Source: Minicystis rosea
Lineage (GTDB): Bacteria; Myxococcota_A; Polyangia; Polyangiales; Polyangiaceae
DNA length: 64,000 bases
Assembly (NCBI GenBank): GCA_001931535.1
Contig: CP016211.1
Span: forward strand, 15,913,501-15,977,500
Direction of reading: 5' to 3'
Part shown: positions 8,823 through 17,073 of the stretch, one piece after another
Position numbering within the stretch: position 1 is the first letter of the stretch
How the letters are laid out: the number at the start of each line of letters is the position of its first letter
Program-made: the position numbers and the translations under genes
The notes under the pieces: generated by a model
Told to the model about the DNA's origin: nothing
Seen by the model: the letters and a program-made list of their open reading frames with translations, nothing else
Databases searched by the model: none

Positions 8823-9542
8823 TCAGAGCGCGACGAGGCCGCCGTCCACCGTGAGCGTGTGGGCGGTGATGTACGGGTTCTCCATCAGGAACCTGATGGC
8901 GTGGGCGAGGTCCTCGGGCTGACCGAAGCGCTGGGCGAGCAGGTCCTTCTCGGCCCAGGCCCGCATCTCCTCGCGCCGCGCGGCGTGGATCGCGGTGTCG
9001 ACCACGCCCGACATCAGGACGTTGACGCGGATGGGAGCGAGCTCCAGCGCGAGCGCCTTCCCGAAGCTCAGGATCGATCCGCTCGCCGCCGCGAGGACCG
9101 AGAAGCCTTCGCGCGGCGGCTTCACCGCCGAGGCGCCGGACACGAGCGTGATCGAGCCGCGCCCGCGGAGGAGCGGAGCGGCGGCGCGCGTGACGTTGAC
9201 GAACCCGCGCAGCTTGTCGAAGGTGCGCTCGACCTGCTCGTTCGTCAGCGTCCGGAGGGGCGCGCGGCTCGCGAGCTCGTCGGCGACGGCGGTGAGCACG
9301 AGGTGATCGATGGCGCCGATGGAGCCCACCACGCGGTCCACGGCGGCCTGGTCCAGCATGTCCATGGCGACGGCGCGGGCCCTCCCCGTGGGGAGGGTCC
9401 TCGCGGCCTCGTCGAGCTTCGCCTGCGATCGGCTGAGCATGACCACGTCCGCGCCCCGCGCCGCCGACGCGCGCGCCGCGGCGAGGCCGATCCCCGAGCT
9501 CGCGCCGACGATCACGACGGTCTCTTTCGCACGCTCGCTCAT
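8823..9542 (-). CDS. Short-chain dehydrogenase/reductase (SDR)
   Basis: A 239-residue NAD(P)-dependent oxidoreductase. It has the TGxxxGxG-type cofactor motif as GASSGIG near the N-terminus and ends with the usual VDGGLVAL. The usual YxxxK catalytic pair is not clear: where SYxxxK is expected the sequence reads SGSILSFGKALALEL, so Ser-Phe-Gly-Lys appears in place of Tyr-x-x-x-Lys. That could change or remove classical activity. It overlaps the upstream reductase gene by four bases (ATGA), so the two are translationally coupled. Substrate unknown. Confidence 0.88.
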   Translation of the reverse strand: MSERAKETVVIVGASSGIGLAAARASAARGADVVMLSRSQAKLDEAARTLPTGRARAVAMDMLDQAAVDRVVGSIGAIDHLVLTAVADELASRAPLRTLTNEQVERTFDKLRGFVNVTRAAAPLLRGRGSITLVSGASAVKPPREGFSVLAAASGSILSFGKALALELAPIRVNVLMSGVVDTAIHAARREEMRAWAEKDLLAQRFGQPEDLAHAIRFLMENPYITAHTLTVDGGLVAL

Positions 9543-10465
9543 CGCGCTTCCCTCCGGAGATCCAGGACCGCCTTGCCCAGCACGCGCCGATCGAGGAGCG
9601 CCTCGGCGGCCTCCGCCACGCGCTCCCAGCCGCCGCGCCAGCCGATCTGCGGGTCGAGCTCCTCCCGTTCGAGCAGCGAGACCAGGTACGCGAGGTCGGC
9701 CCCGAAGCGCTCCCCGACGGCGAAGACCTCGATGCGCCGCTGGCCGGCGCGACGCCGCTCCAGCTCGAAGTCGATCGTGCTGGGCTCGCGCGACGCCATG
9801 CCGATGCTCTGCACCGAGCCGCCGCGCTCGACGAGGCCGAGCGCGCGGGCGAGCTGCGCCCCGCCGACGTTCTCCAGCACGCCGAAGACGGGCTCCTTCA
9901 CATCGGCGAGATCGCTCACGACCTCGTCGGCGCCGAGCGCGCGGAGCCCCTCGGCGCGCGCGGCGCTCCCGACGGCGGCCACGACGTGCGCGCCGGCGCG
10001 GTGCGCGAGCTGCACGGCGAAGCGGCCCACGCCGCCCGAAGCGCCCGTGACGAGGACGCGGCGCCCCACGATCGGGCCGAGGGCGCGCAGCGCGCGCAGC
10101 GCCGTGACACCTGCCGCCGGGAGCGCGCTGGCCGCGCCGAGGTCGACGGCGCTCGGGACGACGGCGACATCGGACGTGCTGGCCGCGCGGAGCTCGGCCC
10201 ACCCGCCGCGCCACCCGAACGACGTCACGCGCGTCCCCTCCTTCGGCCCCGAGCCGTCGGCGGCGGCGCGCACCACGACGCCGGCGGCGTCGACCCCCGG
10301 GACCTCGCCGGGCTTGCGCATCTCGGCGAGGAACGCGGTCTCGCCGAAGTTCAGCGACACCGCGTGGACCTCGATGAGGACCTGCGACGGCGTCGGGCTC
10401 GGCGGCGGCACGTCCGCGGAGCGAAGGCCTCGCGGCTGACTGGGATCGTAGATGACTGCACGCAT
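9539..10465 (-). CDS. Quinone oxidoreductase-like medium-chain dehydrogenase
   Basis: A 308-residue MDR-family protein. The ATG at 10465 has GGAG about 7 bases upstream; a longer frame to 10507 would run into the divergent promoter. The N-terminal GroES-like fold (VLIEVHAVSLNFGE, GVDAAGVV) is followed by a Rossmann fold with GASGGVGRFAVQLA. No zinc-binding cysteines are seen, as in NADPH:quinone reductases. It is first in a two-gene operon with the SDR at 8823 and is divergent from an AraC regulator at 10537, which probably controls both. The intergenic region is only about 70 bases. Confidence 0.88.
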   Translation of the reverse strand: MRAVIYDPSQPRGLRSADVPPPSPTPSQVLIEVHAVSLNFGETAFLAEMRKPGEVPGVDAAGVVVRAAADGSGPKEGTRVTSFGWRGGWAELRAASTSDVAVVPSAVDLGAASALPAAGVTALRALRALGPIVGRRVLVTGASGGVGRFAVQLAHRAGAHVVAAVGSAARAEGLRALGADEVVSDLADVKEPVFGVLENVGGAQLARALGLVERGGSVQSIGMASREPSTIDFELERRRAGQRRIEVFAVGERFGADLAYLVSLLEREELDPQIGWRGGWERVAEAAEALLDRRVLGKAVLDLRREAR

Positions 10466-10536
10466 CGGGCTCTCCATGCCTCCTGCCCGCCATCGTGGAG
10501 CCTGCATCTCGGCGTTTCCATGCTACTTCGTCGGCA

Positions 10537-11487
10537 ATGCTTGACCGTTTGTCCGACGCCGAGGCTCCTCCCGCCGACGCGTTGAGCGAGGTCCTCCAGG
10601 ACCTGCGGCTCGCGGACGGCACGTACGGTCGCTGCGAGCTGACGCGCCCGTGGGGCATCGACTTCCCTCCGCAGGAGCAGGCGCGCTTTCACTTCGTGGT
10701 CTCGGGCGCCCCCTGGCTGCTCGCGCCGAAGCGCGGCTGGCTGGAGCTCTCTGCCGGCGACGTCGTCCTCCTGCCCCGCGGGGCGCGACACGCGCTTTCG
10801 GACCGGGCCCGCGGGCGCCTGAAGCCGCTCGACGAGATGCCGCTGGAGGAGATCGGCGAGCGGACGTACGCGATGCGCTCGGGCGGGGGCGGCGCGCCGA
10901 CGGTGCTCGTGTGTTGCAGCGTGAGCTTCGAGCAACCCGCGATGCACCCGCTCCTCGAGATGATGCCTCCGATGATCCTCCTGCGCGGCGGGGGCACGCG
11001 CGACGCCGTGCTGCCGGTGCTCCTCGACGCCATGGCCGACGAGGTGCTCGCCCGGCGCGTCGGCGCCGCGACGGTGATGACCCGCCTCGCCGACGTGGTG
11101 ATCACCCGAGTCGTCCGCGCCTGGGTCGAGTCTCGCGACGACACGGAGGGCTGGCTCGCCGCGATCCGCGATCCCCAGATCGGCCGGGCGCTCGCCGCGA
11201 TTCATCGTGGCCCCGGCGAGCCCTGGTCGGTGGAGTCGCTCGCCGACGTGGCGAGGGTGTCGCGCTCCACCTTCTCGGAGCGCTTCACCTGCCTGGTCGG
11301 CGCGCCGCCCGCGCGCTACCTCGCCCGCTTCCGCATGCACGTCGCGAGCGGCTGGCTCCGCAACGACAACGTGACCGTCGCCGAGGCGGCGACGCGGCTC
11401 GGCTACCAGTCGGAGGCCGCCTTCAGCCGCGCGTTCAAGCGCTTCGTGGGCGCGCCCCCGGGGGCCGTGCGGCGGCAGGGGCGGTGA
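10537..11487 (+). CDS. AraC-family transcriptional regulator with N-terminal cupin domain
   Basis: A 316-residue regulator. The ATG at 10537 is preferred over an in-frame upstream start that falls inside the divergent gene's leader. The N-terminal half is a cupin of the AraC cupin_6 type (FHFVVSGAPWLL, LSAGDVVLLPRGARHAL). The C-terminal half carries two helix-turn-helix units (SVESLADVARVSRSTFSERF and VAEAATRLGYQSEAAFSRAF) and ends GAPPGAVR. Regulators of this layout commonly control a divergent oxidoreductase operon, here the genes at 10465 and 9542. The inducer is unknown. Confidence 0.9.
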   Translation: MLDRLSDAEAPPADALSEVLQDLRLADGTYGRCELTRPWGIDFPPQEQARFHFVVSGAPWLLAPKRGWLELSAGDVVLLPRGARHALSDRARGRLKPLDEMPLEEIGERTYAMRSGGGGAPTVLVCCSVSFEQPAMHPLLEMMPPMILLRGGGTRDAVLPVLLDAMADEVLARRVGAATVMTRLADVVITRVVRAWVESRDDTEGWLAAIRDPQIGRALAAIHRGPGEPWSVESLADVARVSRSTFSERFTCLVGAPPARYLARFRMHVASGWLRNDNVTVAEAATRLGYQSEAAFSRAFKRFVGAPPGAVRRQGR

Positions 11488-11535
11488 TCTGTCGCCGCTT
11501 CGTCGGGGTCGAATCGACCGCGTGAGCTTCACCTG

Positions 11536-11757
11536 CTTCAGCGCCGATGCGCTGCCACCGAGCGCCGTGGCAGCCCATCTGCACGTCGATGCGCTGCCAC
11601 CGAGCGCCGAGGCAGCCCATCGGCACGCCGATGCGCCGGCTCAGGGCCACGGTGGCAGCCCATCGGCACGCCGATGCGCCGCGTCGGGGCCGCGGGGGCA
11701 GCCCATCGGCATGTCGATGAGGCCCTTCGGAGGCCCGAGGCACCTCATCGACACGGG
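11536..11757. repeat. Array of palindromic intergenic repeats between convergent genes
   Basis: Several imperfect copies of an approximately 50-base unit containing GGCAGCCCATCGGCACGCCG and GATGCGCTGCCACCGAGCGC variants. The units form hairpins: GCTGCCAC/GTGGCAGC with an 8-base loop, and CATCGGC/GCCGATG with a 2-base loop. The last element is TGTCGATGAGG (11712-11722) paired with CCTCATCGACA (11743-11753). The array lies between the stops of the AraC gene and the minus-strand gene at 11766, so it probably terminates transcription in both directions. It resembles REP/BIME-type elements. It is not a CRISPR array because there are no unique spacers. Confidence 0.75.
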
Positions 11758-11765
11758 GCGAGGGA

Positions 11766-12431
11766 TTACTGGGTGTCGGTGCCGCCGTCGTCGGCGGTGG
11801 GGGCGGCGGTCCGGCGCACGCGGGCGAAGAAGCGCTCGGCCTTCTCCTTGCCGAGCAGGGTCACGAGGTGGCCCCAGGTCTTCTCCATCAGCGTCTCCCA
11901 GGCTTCGCGCGCGGTGGCGTGCGCGGTCTTGGCGAGGGCCTGGGCGTTGCGGGCTTTGATCAGATCCGCCGCGCCGGCCTTGTAGAGCGCGAGCCCGGCA
12001 TCGATGGCCGGGACGCTCTGCACGCGCACCTCGTCGGTGTCGTCGAGGTGCGCGGTGAGCCGCTGCCGCAGCTCGGTGTACCGCTGCTCCTCTTCGTCGA
12101 GCGGCGCGGCGGTGTAGTAGCCAATGCCATTCGGGTAGATGGCTGTGTACGGAGCCTTCCGGACCGCGTCCACGCTGCGACCCGCGAGCTTGGCGCGTGC
12201 AGCCTTGGCCACGTCGTCGAGGTCGTCGTCGGCGGCGGTGCGATCGGCCAATGCATCTTGCACGGGGCCGTCGGCGTCTTCCACGGCGCGGCCGGTGTCG
12301 CGGACGACGAGAGTGGCTTTCTCCAAATCGGCTGCGAGCGTGTCGAGCTTGGCGCGCCGGCAACGACGGAGGGTGTACCGGCCTGCGCGGATGAGCGCGC
12401 TGTAGTGTGAAGTCGCGGCAGGGAGCTGCAT
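11766..12431 (-). CDS. Hypothetical helical protein
   Basis: A 221-residue protein that I do not recognise. It is predicted to be almost all helical, with long Ala/Asp/Arg/Lys/Glu stretches (KLDTLAADLEKATLVVRDTG, ELRQRLTAHLDDTDEVRVQS) that could form coiled coils. A short beta-like insert (PYTAIYPNGIGYYTAAPLD) sits in the middle. There is no signal peptide or membrane segment, so it is probably cytoplasmic or a structural/phage-tail-like helical protein. The start ATG at 12431 has AAAGG upstream. It is divergent from the gene at 12698 and its stop abuts the hairpin array at 11712-11753. Confidence 0.6.
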   Translation of the reverse strand: MQLPAATSHYSALIRAGRYTLRRCRRAKLDTLAADLEKATLVVRDTGRAVEDADGPVQDALADRTAADDDLDDVAKAARAKLAGRSVDAVRKAPYTAIYPNGIGYYTAAPLDEEEQRYTELRQRLTAHLDDTDEVRVQSVPAIDAGLALYKAGAADLIKARNAQALAKTAHATAREAWETLMEKTWGHLVTLLGKEKAERFFARVRRTAAPTADDGGTDTQ

Positions 12432-12697
12432 GATCGGGAAACCTTTCTTTGCGAAGGTGGATGAAACCGCACGACGAGTCTGACACGGCCGCGCTCGCCC
12501 GGTAGATCGCGCCGCGACGAAACCTTCGGAGGGGAGGGGATGCGCGACGATGGCCGCACCACCGCGCCCGGGATAGAGGTTACGAAGCAGGATCGTGACC
12601 CCGGCGAGGCCTGCGCCTCATCGACCTCGGTGATGAGAAGGTTGGCTGCTCCCATGGGCCGGAAGCCAAGAGGCCCATCGGCGAGCGCGGAGACACC

Positions 12698-13594
12698 ATG
12701 ACCACCCCGATCGTGACGAGCGCCCCGACACCCACCCTCGACGTGCAGGACGAGGACGTCTTCCTCGGCGAAGAGATCCTCTTCCGCCGAGGGCTCGCGT
12801 GCGCGCAGCCGGTCCCCGCGCTGGAGCTCTCGGCGCGGTCGTGCCGGCTCGTGGTCCGTGGTCCGGACGGGCTCGATCGGGTGCACCCGCGCGAGCCGTC
12901 CGGGTACGACGGGCCGTCGAGGATCAGGTCGCTCCAATTCGTCGAGTGCCTGAACGATCTTGCCGCGCCGCTCGTCGCGGGCACCTACGAGATCGCGTAC
13001 CAGTGCGAGGGGCGCGAGGCCCGACGCCGGCTCCACGTTCACGAGCGCGCGACGCCCGGCCCCGTCGTCGCGCTGCGCTTCCCCGACCAGCTCGACGTCG
13101 AGCACGAGAGGCCGTTCACCGTGCACCTCGATCTGACGAACGCGTCGGGCGCGCCCCTCGGCGTGGTGCTGCCGGACATCTGCTACGCAGCGAGCGTCGT
13201 CGGGTTCGTGAGCGTGGAGGAGCCTCCCTCGTGGTCGCGGCTCGTCGCGACCGCCGCACGCGCGGCGACGCAGAACGCCGGCTACCGGACCCCCATCGAC
13301 GTCGCGCACCGCAGCGCGCTCTCGGTCGTGCTCGCACCCGGTGAGCGTCGCTCGTGCGCCGTCGTCTTCGAGGCCGTGTTCGAGGCCGACCTGGACCCAG
13401 AGTGGCGCCCCCGCGAGCGCTTCGACGTGACCGTCGGGCTCGTGGTGCACACGTTCGAGCCCGACGTGGCCCGGCCCCTCCGCTGGCTCCGGCGGTCGAC
13501 CGGCACCTACCTGACCACGGGCGCCCTCGTGTCGACGGGCGACGCGCGCCGCAAGGACTGGGAGTGGGTCCGCGTGTCGCCGAGCCGCGCGTGA
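12698..13594 (+). CDS. Hypothetical beta-sandwich protein
   Basis: A 298-residue protein with no recognised family. The ATG at 12698 follows GGAG. There is no signal peptide. Beta-strand patterns (LDVQDEDVFLGEEILFRRGL, PFTVHLDLTNASGAPLGVVL) suggest two Ig-like sandwiches, the second reminiscent of domains on the theme 'ligand or conjugate to a polymer surface'. The C-terminus (STGTYLTTGALVSTGDARRK) is charged. Codon use and GC match neighbours. It stands alone between a divergent helical protein and a plus-strand lipoprotein gene. No function is proposed. Confidence 0.6.
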   Translation: MTTPIVTSAPTPTLDVQDEDVFLGEEILFRRGLACAQPVPALELSARSCRLVVRGPDGLDRVHPREPSGYDGPSRIRSLQFVECLNDLAAPLVAGTYEIAYQCEGREARRRLHVHERATPGPVVALRFPDQLDVEHERPFTVHLDLTNASGAPLGVVLPDICYAASVVGFVSVEEPPSWSRLVATAARAATQNAGYRTPIDVAHRSALSVVLAPGERRSCAVVFEAVFEADLDPEWRPRERFDVTVGLVVHTFEPDVARPLRWLRRSTGTYLTTGALVSTGDARRKDWEWVRVSPSRA

Positions 13595-13738
13595 GCGCGC
13601 TGTCTGCTCCACGCACAGGCGGGCGGCTGCGAGACGGACGCGGCCCTGCCCATGGTCCGCGCGGCCCGCGGCTTTAATCGACCTTAATTGGTGCTCCGTG
13701 CGTCACGCATGCAGCTTCCCCCGAGCAGCGGAGGAGAC

Positions 13739-14962
13739 ATGCGCAGCGCGATTCGATGGTGGGTGCCGGCGATCCTGGTCGTGGCGGCTTGCAGCGAGAC
13801 GGTCGAGCTTCAGACGTCGAGCGCGAGCTCCGGCGCCTCCACCGGAACGGGCGGCGATGACGTGTGTCTGGGCGCGGGCGGCGGCGACGTGGGGGAGGGG
13901 GGCGCGGGCAGTGAGGTGAGCCATTGCCAGCTGGCCTTCGCCCCGCCCCACGTGGAGTGCGGAAAGGGGTGCCTGGTGGCGCTCGCGAAGGGGGGGACGC
14001 CGACCATCCTCTACCAGCGCTTCGACATCACGGAGCTCGACATCAGGGAGGTGCTCGCGGTGACGGACGACTACGTGATCGCCACGGCGTTCTGGTGGAC
14101 GGGGAACACGTTGGACGCGGAGGGGTTGTGGGGCCTCGTCGAGGTCCCGCGGACAGGCGAGCCGCCCGTGCTCGTCGAAACCTTCGGCGCGAACGTGGCG
14201 GGGGTCTACGCCGCGGCGATCCCGGGCGATGACGGCTACTTCTACTACGCCGCGGACCTGCAACCCTGGGGCACCGGATCGAGCGGGTCTGTGATGCTGC
14301 AGCGCGTGTCGGCGACCCACTTCGGGGAGCCGGTGACGACGATCGCGAGCGTGCCCGGCTCCTACTGGAACACGAGGATCGCCGTCGACGACGATCACGT
14401 CTACGTGGCCTCGGAGTGGGGCATCGGCCGTGTCCCCAAGGAGGGGGGTGCGCTCGAGGTGCTCGTCGGCGATCACGGGCCCGCGTCCGCCGAGCTCCCC
14501 AACTCGATCGCCGTGCACGACGGCTTCGTCTACTACAGCGTGTACCCCAACGGCTGCACGGAGGGCGTCCTCGAGCGCGTGCCGATCGCGGGAGGGACGC
14601 CGCAGACGATCGCGGGGCGCGCGTCACGTGTGGTCTTCGGCGGCTCGCCGACGACGCTGTTCGCCGCCCACGACAAGGCGGTGCTGCGCTTCGACGCGAG
14701 CCAGACCACGGCGACGACCCTCCTCACGACCGACACCGGCCGGTACCAGACGATCGAGCTCGTCGGCACGCGGCTCCATGCGGTCGATCGGTGTCTGGAC
14801 ACGGGCCCGGACGGGGCCCAGGGCGGCAGCTTCGTGCGCACGTACGACATCGAGACGGGGACGACGGGGTACCTCGAGGACGAGCCCGATTATCCCTTCG
14901 TCCCCGGGCCGACGGGCATCGCGCACGATGCGGGCGGCCAGACGATCTTCTACATCGAATGA
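13739..14962 (+). CDS. Beta-propeller-like lipoprotein
   Basis: A 407-residue lipoprotein. The ATG at 13739 has a strong GGAGGAG ribosome site. The signal peptide ends at VAAC and is followed by a Ser/Thr/Gly linker. The body repeats strands of the form DDDHVYVASEWGIGRVPKEG and DGFVYYSVYPNGCTEGVLER. These are propeller blades of the kind found in a large myxobacterial family of serum/cell-surface-like proteins whose blades read 'DxxxVYxAxxxGIxRVPxxGG'. The gene at 28459 is a similar protein. Function is unknown; surface location is inferred from the lipobox. Confidence 0.75.
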   Translation: MRSAIRWWVPAILVVAACSETVELQTSSASSGASTGTGGDDVCLGAGGGDVGEGGAGSEVSHCQLAFAPPHVECGKGCLVALAKGGTPTILYQRFDITELDIREVLAVTDDYVIATAFWWTGNTLDAEGLWGLVEVPRTGEPPVLVETFGANVAGVYAAAIPGDDGYFYYAADLQPWGTGSSGSVMLQRVSATHFGEPVTTIASVPGSYWNTRIAVDDDHVYVASEWGIGRVPKEGGALEVLVGDHGPASAELPNSIAVHDGFVYYSVYPNGCTEGVLERVPIAGGTPQTIAGRASRVVFGGSPTTLFAAHDKAVLRFDASQTTATTLLTTDTGRYQTIELVGTRLHAVDRCLDTGPDGAQGGSFVRTYDIETGTTGYLEDEPDYPFVPGPTGIAHDAGGQTIFYIE

Positions 14963-15012
14963 CGCCCCTTCATGCGCCGATGATGGGGGCTGCGCGCCGT
15001 AGCTCCCGCCAT

Positions 15013-15045
15013 CGGCAGAGCTGAGCTTGCCGTGCCAGCCTGACG
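15013..15045. repeat. Dispersed 33-base repeat, copy 1
   Basis: The segment CGGCAGAGCTGAGC followed by CGTGCCAGCCTGACG occurs here and again at 19372-19404, in the same orientation with only about two differences. Both copies are intergenic, near the 3' ends of minus-strand genes. It may be a REP-like element or a shared terminator or processing site. Confidence 0.6.
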
Positions 15046-15115
15046 CGCCTGCTCGACGATCTCACGCACGTCTTCGCGGACGCCGAGATGAGCCACGCCG
15101 CCCGATCGCCGCCCT

Positions 15116-15934
15116 TCACCGCCTCGCCGTCCGCACGTGGACCACGCTCGGCGGGATGTTCTCCAGCCACCGCACCCTCGCGAGCAGCGGGAAGATCACG
15201 CCCGGGAGCCCGCGAAAGTGGTTCTTCGCGATCTGATCGACGCCCTCGACGCGCGCGCTCCAGCTTCGCAGCGTGGGCTCGATCTCGCGGCGGTCGATGC
15301 CCCACGGCATCGGCGGGACCGTGGTACCGCTGGGCGAGCGGAAGCCCGCGAGGGTCTTCTTCGAGAACCACCGCGCGATGGTGTCGAAGATCATCTCCAC
15401 GCCCGGGAACCGCTCCACGATCGCCACGAACAGGCGTCGCACCTCGGCCTCGTCGAGGTACATGAAGAGCCCCTGCGCGGTCACCAGCAGCCCCTTCGCG
15501 GGGTCGATCGCATCCATCCACGACAGGTCGAGCGCGCTCTGCCGGAGGTGCCGCCGCCGTTCGGTCGAGGGGATGAGCTGCTCACGCACGTCGATGACCT
15601 CCGGCACGTCGATGCCCACCCAGCGCACCCGACCGTCGTCGCAGCGGAGACACTGTGTCTCGAGCCCGCACGCCAGCTCGACGACGGTGCCCTCGGGGTG
15701 GGCGGCGATCCATGGCTTCACCACGTCGTCGAAGACGCGCGCGCGCACCGCGTGGGTGCCGTGCGGGGCGCCGAAGTCCCGCCGGAAATCGTAGTCGATC
15801 GCGTCCTGGATGCGGACCGCGTCCGGGTCGCGCAGGATGGTGTCGGGACGCCGGGCTTCCCTTGCGCGATCGTGCAGCGTCCACAGCATGGTCTCGGGGA
15901 CGCCGGTGAGGCGCACCCGCGTACGTGTCGTCAT
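15116..15934 (-). CDS. SAM-dependent methyltransferase, leucine carboxyl methyltransferase-like
   Basis: A 272-residue protein. The ATG at 15934 follows AAAGGAAG. It matches the LCM/PF04072 family: substrate-handling N-terminus (RDPDAVRIQDAIDYDFRRDF), SAM motif I VVELACGLETQ, the acidic residue in WVGIDVPEV, and the late motif LVTAQGLFMYLDEAEVRRLF typical of PpmC/LCMT-like enzymes and polyketide O-methyltransferases. Bacterial members methylate small acids or secondary metabolites. The substrate here is unknown. It stands alone and is separated from the upstream DUF2239 gene by two tandem hairpins at 16094-16141. Confidence 0.85.
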   Translation of the reverse strand: MTTRTRVRLTGVPETMLWTLHDRAREARRPDTILRDPDAVRIQDAIDYDFRRDFGAPHGTHAVRARVFDDVVKPWIAAHPEGTVVELACGLETQCLRCDDGRVRWVGIDVPEVIDVREQLIPSTERRRHLRQSALDLSWMDAIDPAKGLLVTAQGLFMYLDEAEVRRLFVAIVERFPGVEMIFDTIARWFSKKTLAGFRSPSGTTVPPMPWGIDRREIEPTLRSWSARVEGVDQIAKNHFRGLPGVIFPLLARVRWLENIPPSVVHVRTARR

Positions 15935-16093
15935 GAAGAGCTTCCTTTCTGGAGATGGAGCTTCGGCGTCGAGGCAATCGATGGATCGCCTCGGGGCAGC
16001 GCCGCGACGCTGAGAGTCCGACCGAGAGAGCCTGCGTGAGGCCCGAAGCGGCGCGACGTCTTGCGAAGCTCGGGTGGTTCGGGGTGTGGGAGG

Positions 16094-16141
16094 CTCCACG
16101 GAGCATTGCTCCGTGGAGGGAGAGGGCACGCGCCCTCTCCC
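16094..16141. terminator. Two perfect tandem hairpins
   Basis: CTCCACGGAGC/GCTCCGTGGAG (11-base stem, 3-base loop, 16094-16118) abuts GGGAGAGGGC/GCCCTCTCCC (10-base stem, 4-base loop, 16118-16141). They lie immediately downstream of the minus-strand DUF2239 gene and upstream of the methyltransferase gene. There is no T-run, so this is either a GC-type terminator or an RNA-stabilising structure. Confidence 0.75.
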
Positions 16142-16158
16142 GGGACTGGGCACGCCGA

Positions 16159-16724
16159 TCAGGGTGTCGAAGGAGGCGCGAGGAACGCGTCCGCGGCGGT
16201 GCGCTCCAGGTGCTTGCGGATGTCCTTCGGCCACTTGCGGATGAGCTTCGTGAAACGCGCTCGATCGCCCGCGAAGAGCGCCCGCGAAGCCTCCTCGTAG
16301 TCGGGGAGGTTGCCCGCCATCGCGGTCATGAAGCGGCTCGCGGCTTCCTTCGCCAGGCGGGCCTGCTCCTTCTCGGGCTCGCGCTTGCGCGCCTCCTCCA
16401 CGAGGCGGCGGAGCGCCGCGGAGATGCCATTGGGCTGCTGCTCCAGCCACTCCCAGTGATGCGGGAGGAGCGAGACCTCCCGCGACACCACCCCGAGCCG
16501 CGGTCGCCCCGGCCCGGTGCGCGCGGGCTCGGGGTGTAGCGGGCGAGCACCTCTTCTGCTGTCCCGCGGAGGTCCAGCTCGACCTGACGGCCGGTCCGAT
16601 CCTCGAAGACGAGGACCCCCGGCGCGCCCGGGCGCTCGAGAAATGCCTTGGTTTTCTGGAGGATCTCCTCCAGTGCGCCGCTCGCCACCAAGCGATCGCC
16701 GGCGAAGATCGAGTAGGTCGTCAT
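16159..16724 (-). pseudogene. DUF2239 family protein, interrupted by a single-base frameshift
   Basis: Read from the ATG at 16724, the frame begins MTTYSIFAGDRLVASGALEE and runs to about EEVLARYTPSPRAP. The family then continues, but in the next frame, as GRPRLGVVSREVSLLPHHWE, LRRLVEEARKREPEK and FMTAMAGNLPDYEEASRALF, to the stop at 16159. The region length of 566 bases is not a multiple of three. The break lies in a GC-rich stretch at about 16500-16545. Everything on both sides is well preserved, so this is either a recent mutation or a sequencing/assembly error. DUF2239 proteins are of unknown function. It has a well-defined promoter with operator-like repeats (16734-16778). Confidence 0.85.
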
Positions 16725-16733
16725 CGGTGCGGA

Positions 16734-16778
16734 CTAATATTACCCGGGTGAATCGATTGTCAATAACACCCGGGTGAA
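16734..16778 (-). promoter_or_regulatory. Promoter of the DUF2239 gene with two ACCCGGGT operator-like palindromes
   Basis: On the minus strand a TTGACA -35 box (16758-16763) is followed after about 18 bases by TATTAG as -10 (16734-16739). The ATG at 16724 is so close that the mRNA would be nearly leaderless, and no ribosome site is seen. Two copies of the palindrome CACCCGGGT(A/G) (in ACCCGGGTGAA, starting at 16742 and 16768) are placed 26 bases apart, one inside the -35/-10 spacer and one upstream of -35. This is a typical arrangement for a TetR- or MarR-type repressor. Confidence 0.7.
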
Positions 16779-17073
16779 ATTGTTCCGGCGCCGCTCGGCG
16801 CGGTCGCCCTCCGCCCGCGAGCACGCTGCTCCGCGCGGCCCGCCGTCACCGCTCTGCGGCCGCGCAGCGCGCGTCGATCGAGGCGCGCCGTCCGCCGGTA
16901 GCCCATTTGAGTGATTGAAGCGCCTCGGTGAGGGGTTCTACATCAGCGAGCGCGGTTCTCGAACGACTGGAACGCTCTCTCGCCACACGGAACGTGCGCT
17001 CCTTGGCCGCTTCCGGCACCGCATGCCTGTCCTGCGAGACCAGCTCGGCAGAGGCGGCGAAAAGGGGGATGTC

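Noticed and set aside
11536..11757. Possible CRISPR array
   Set aside because: Repeat units vary and are contiguous; they form hairpins but have no spacers.
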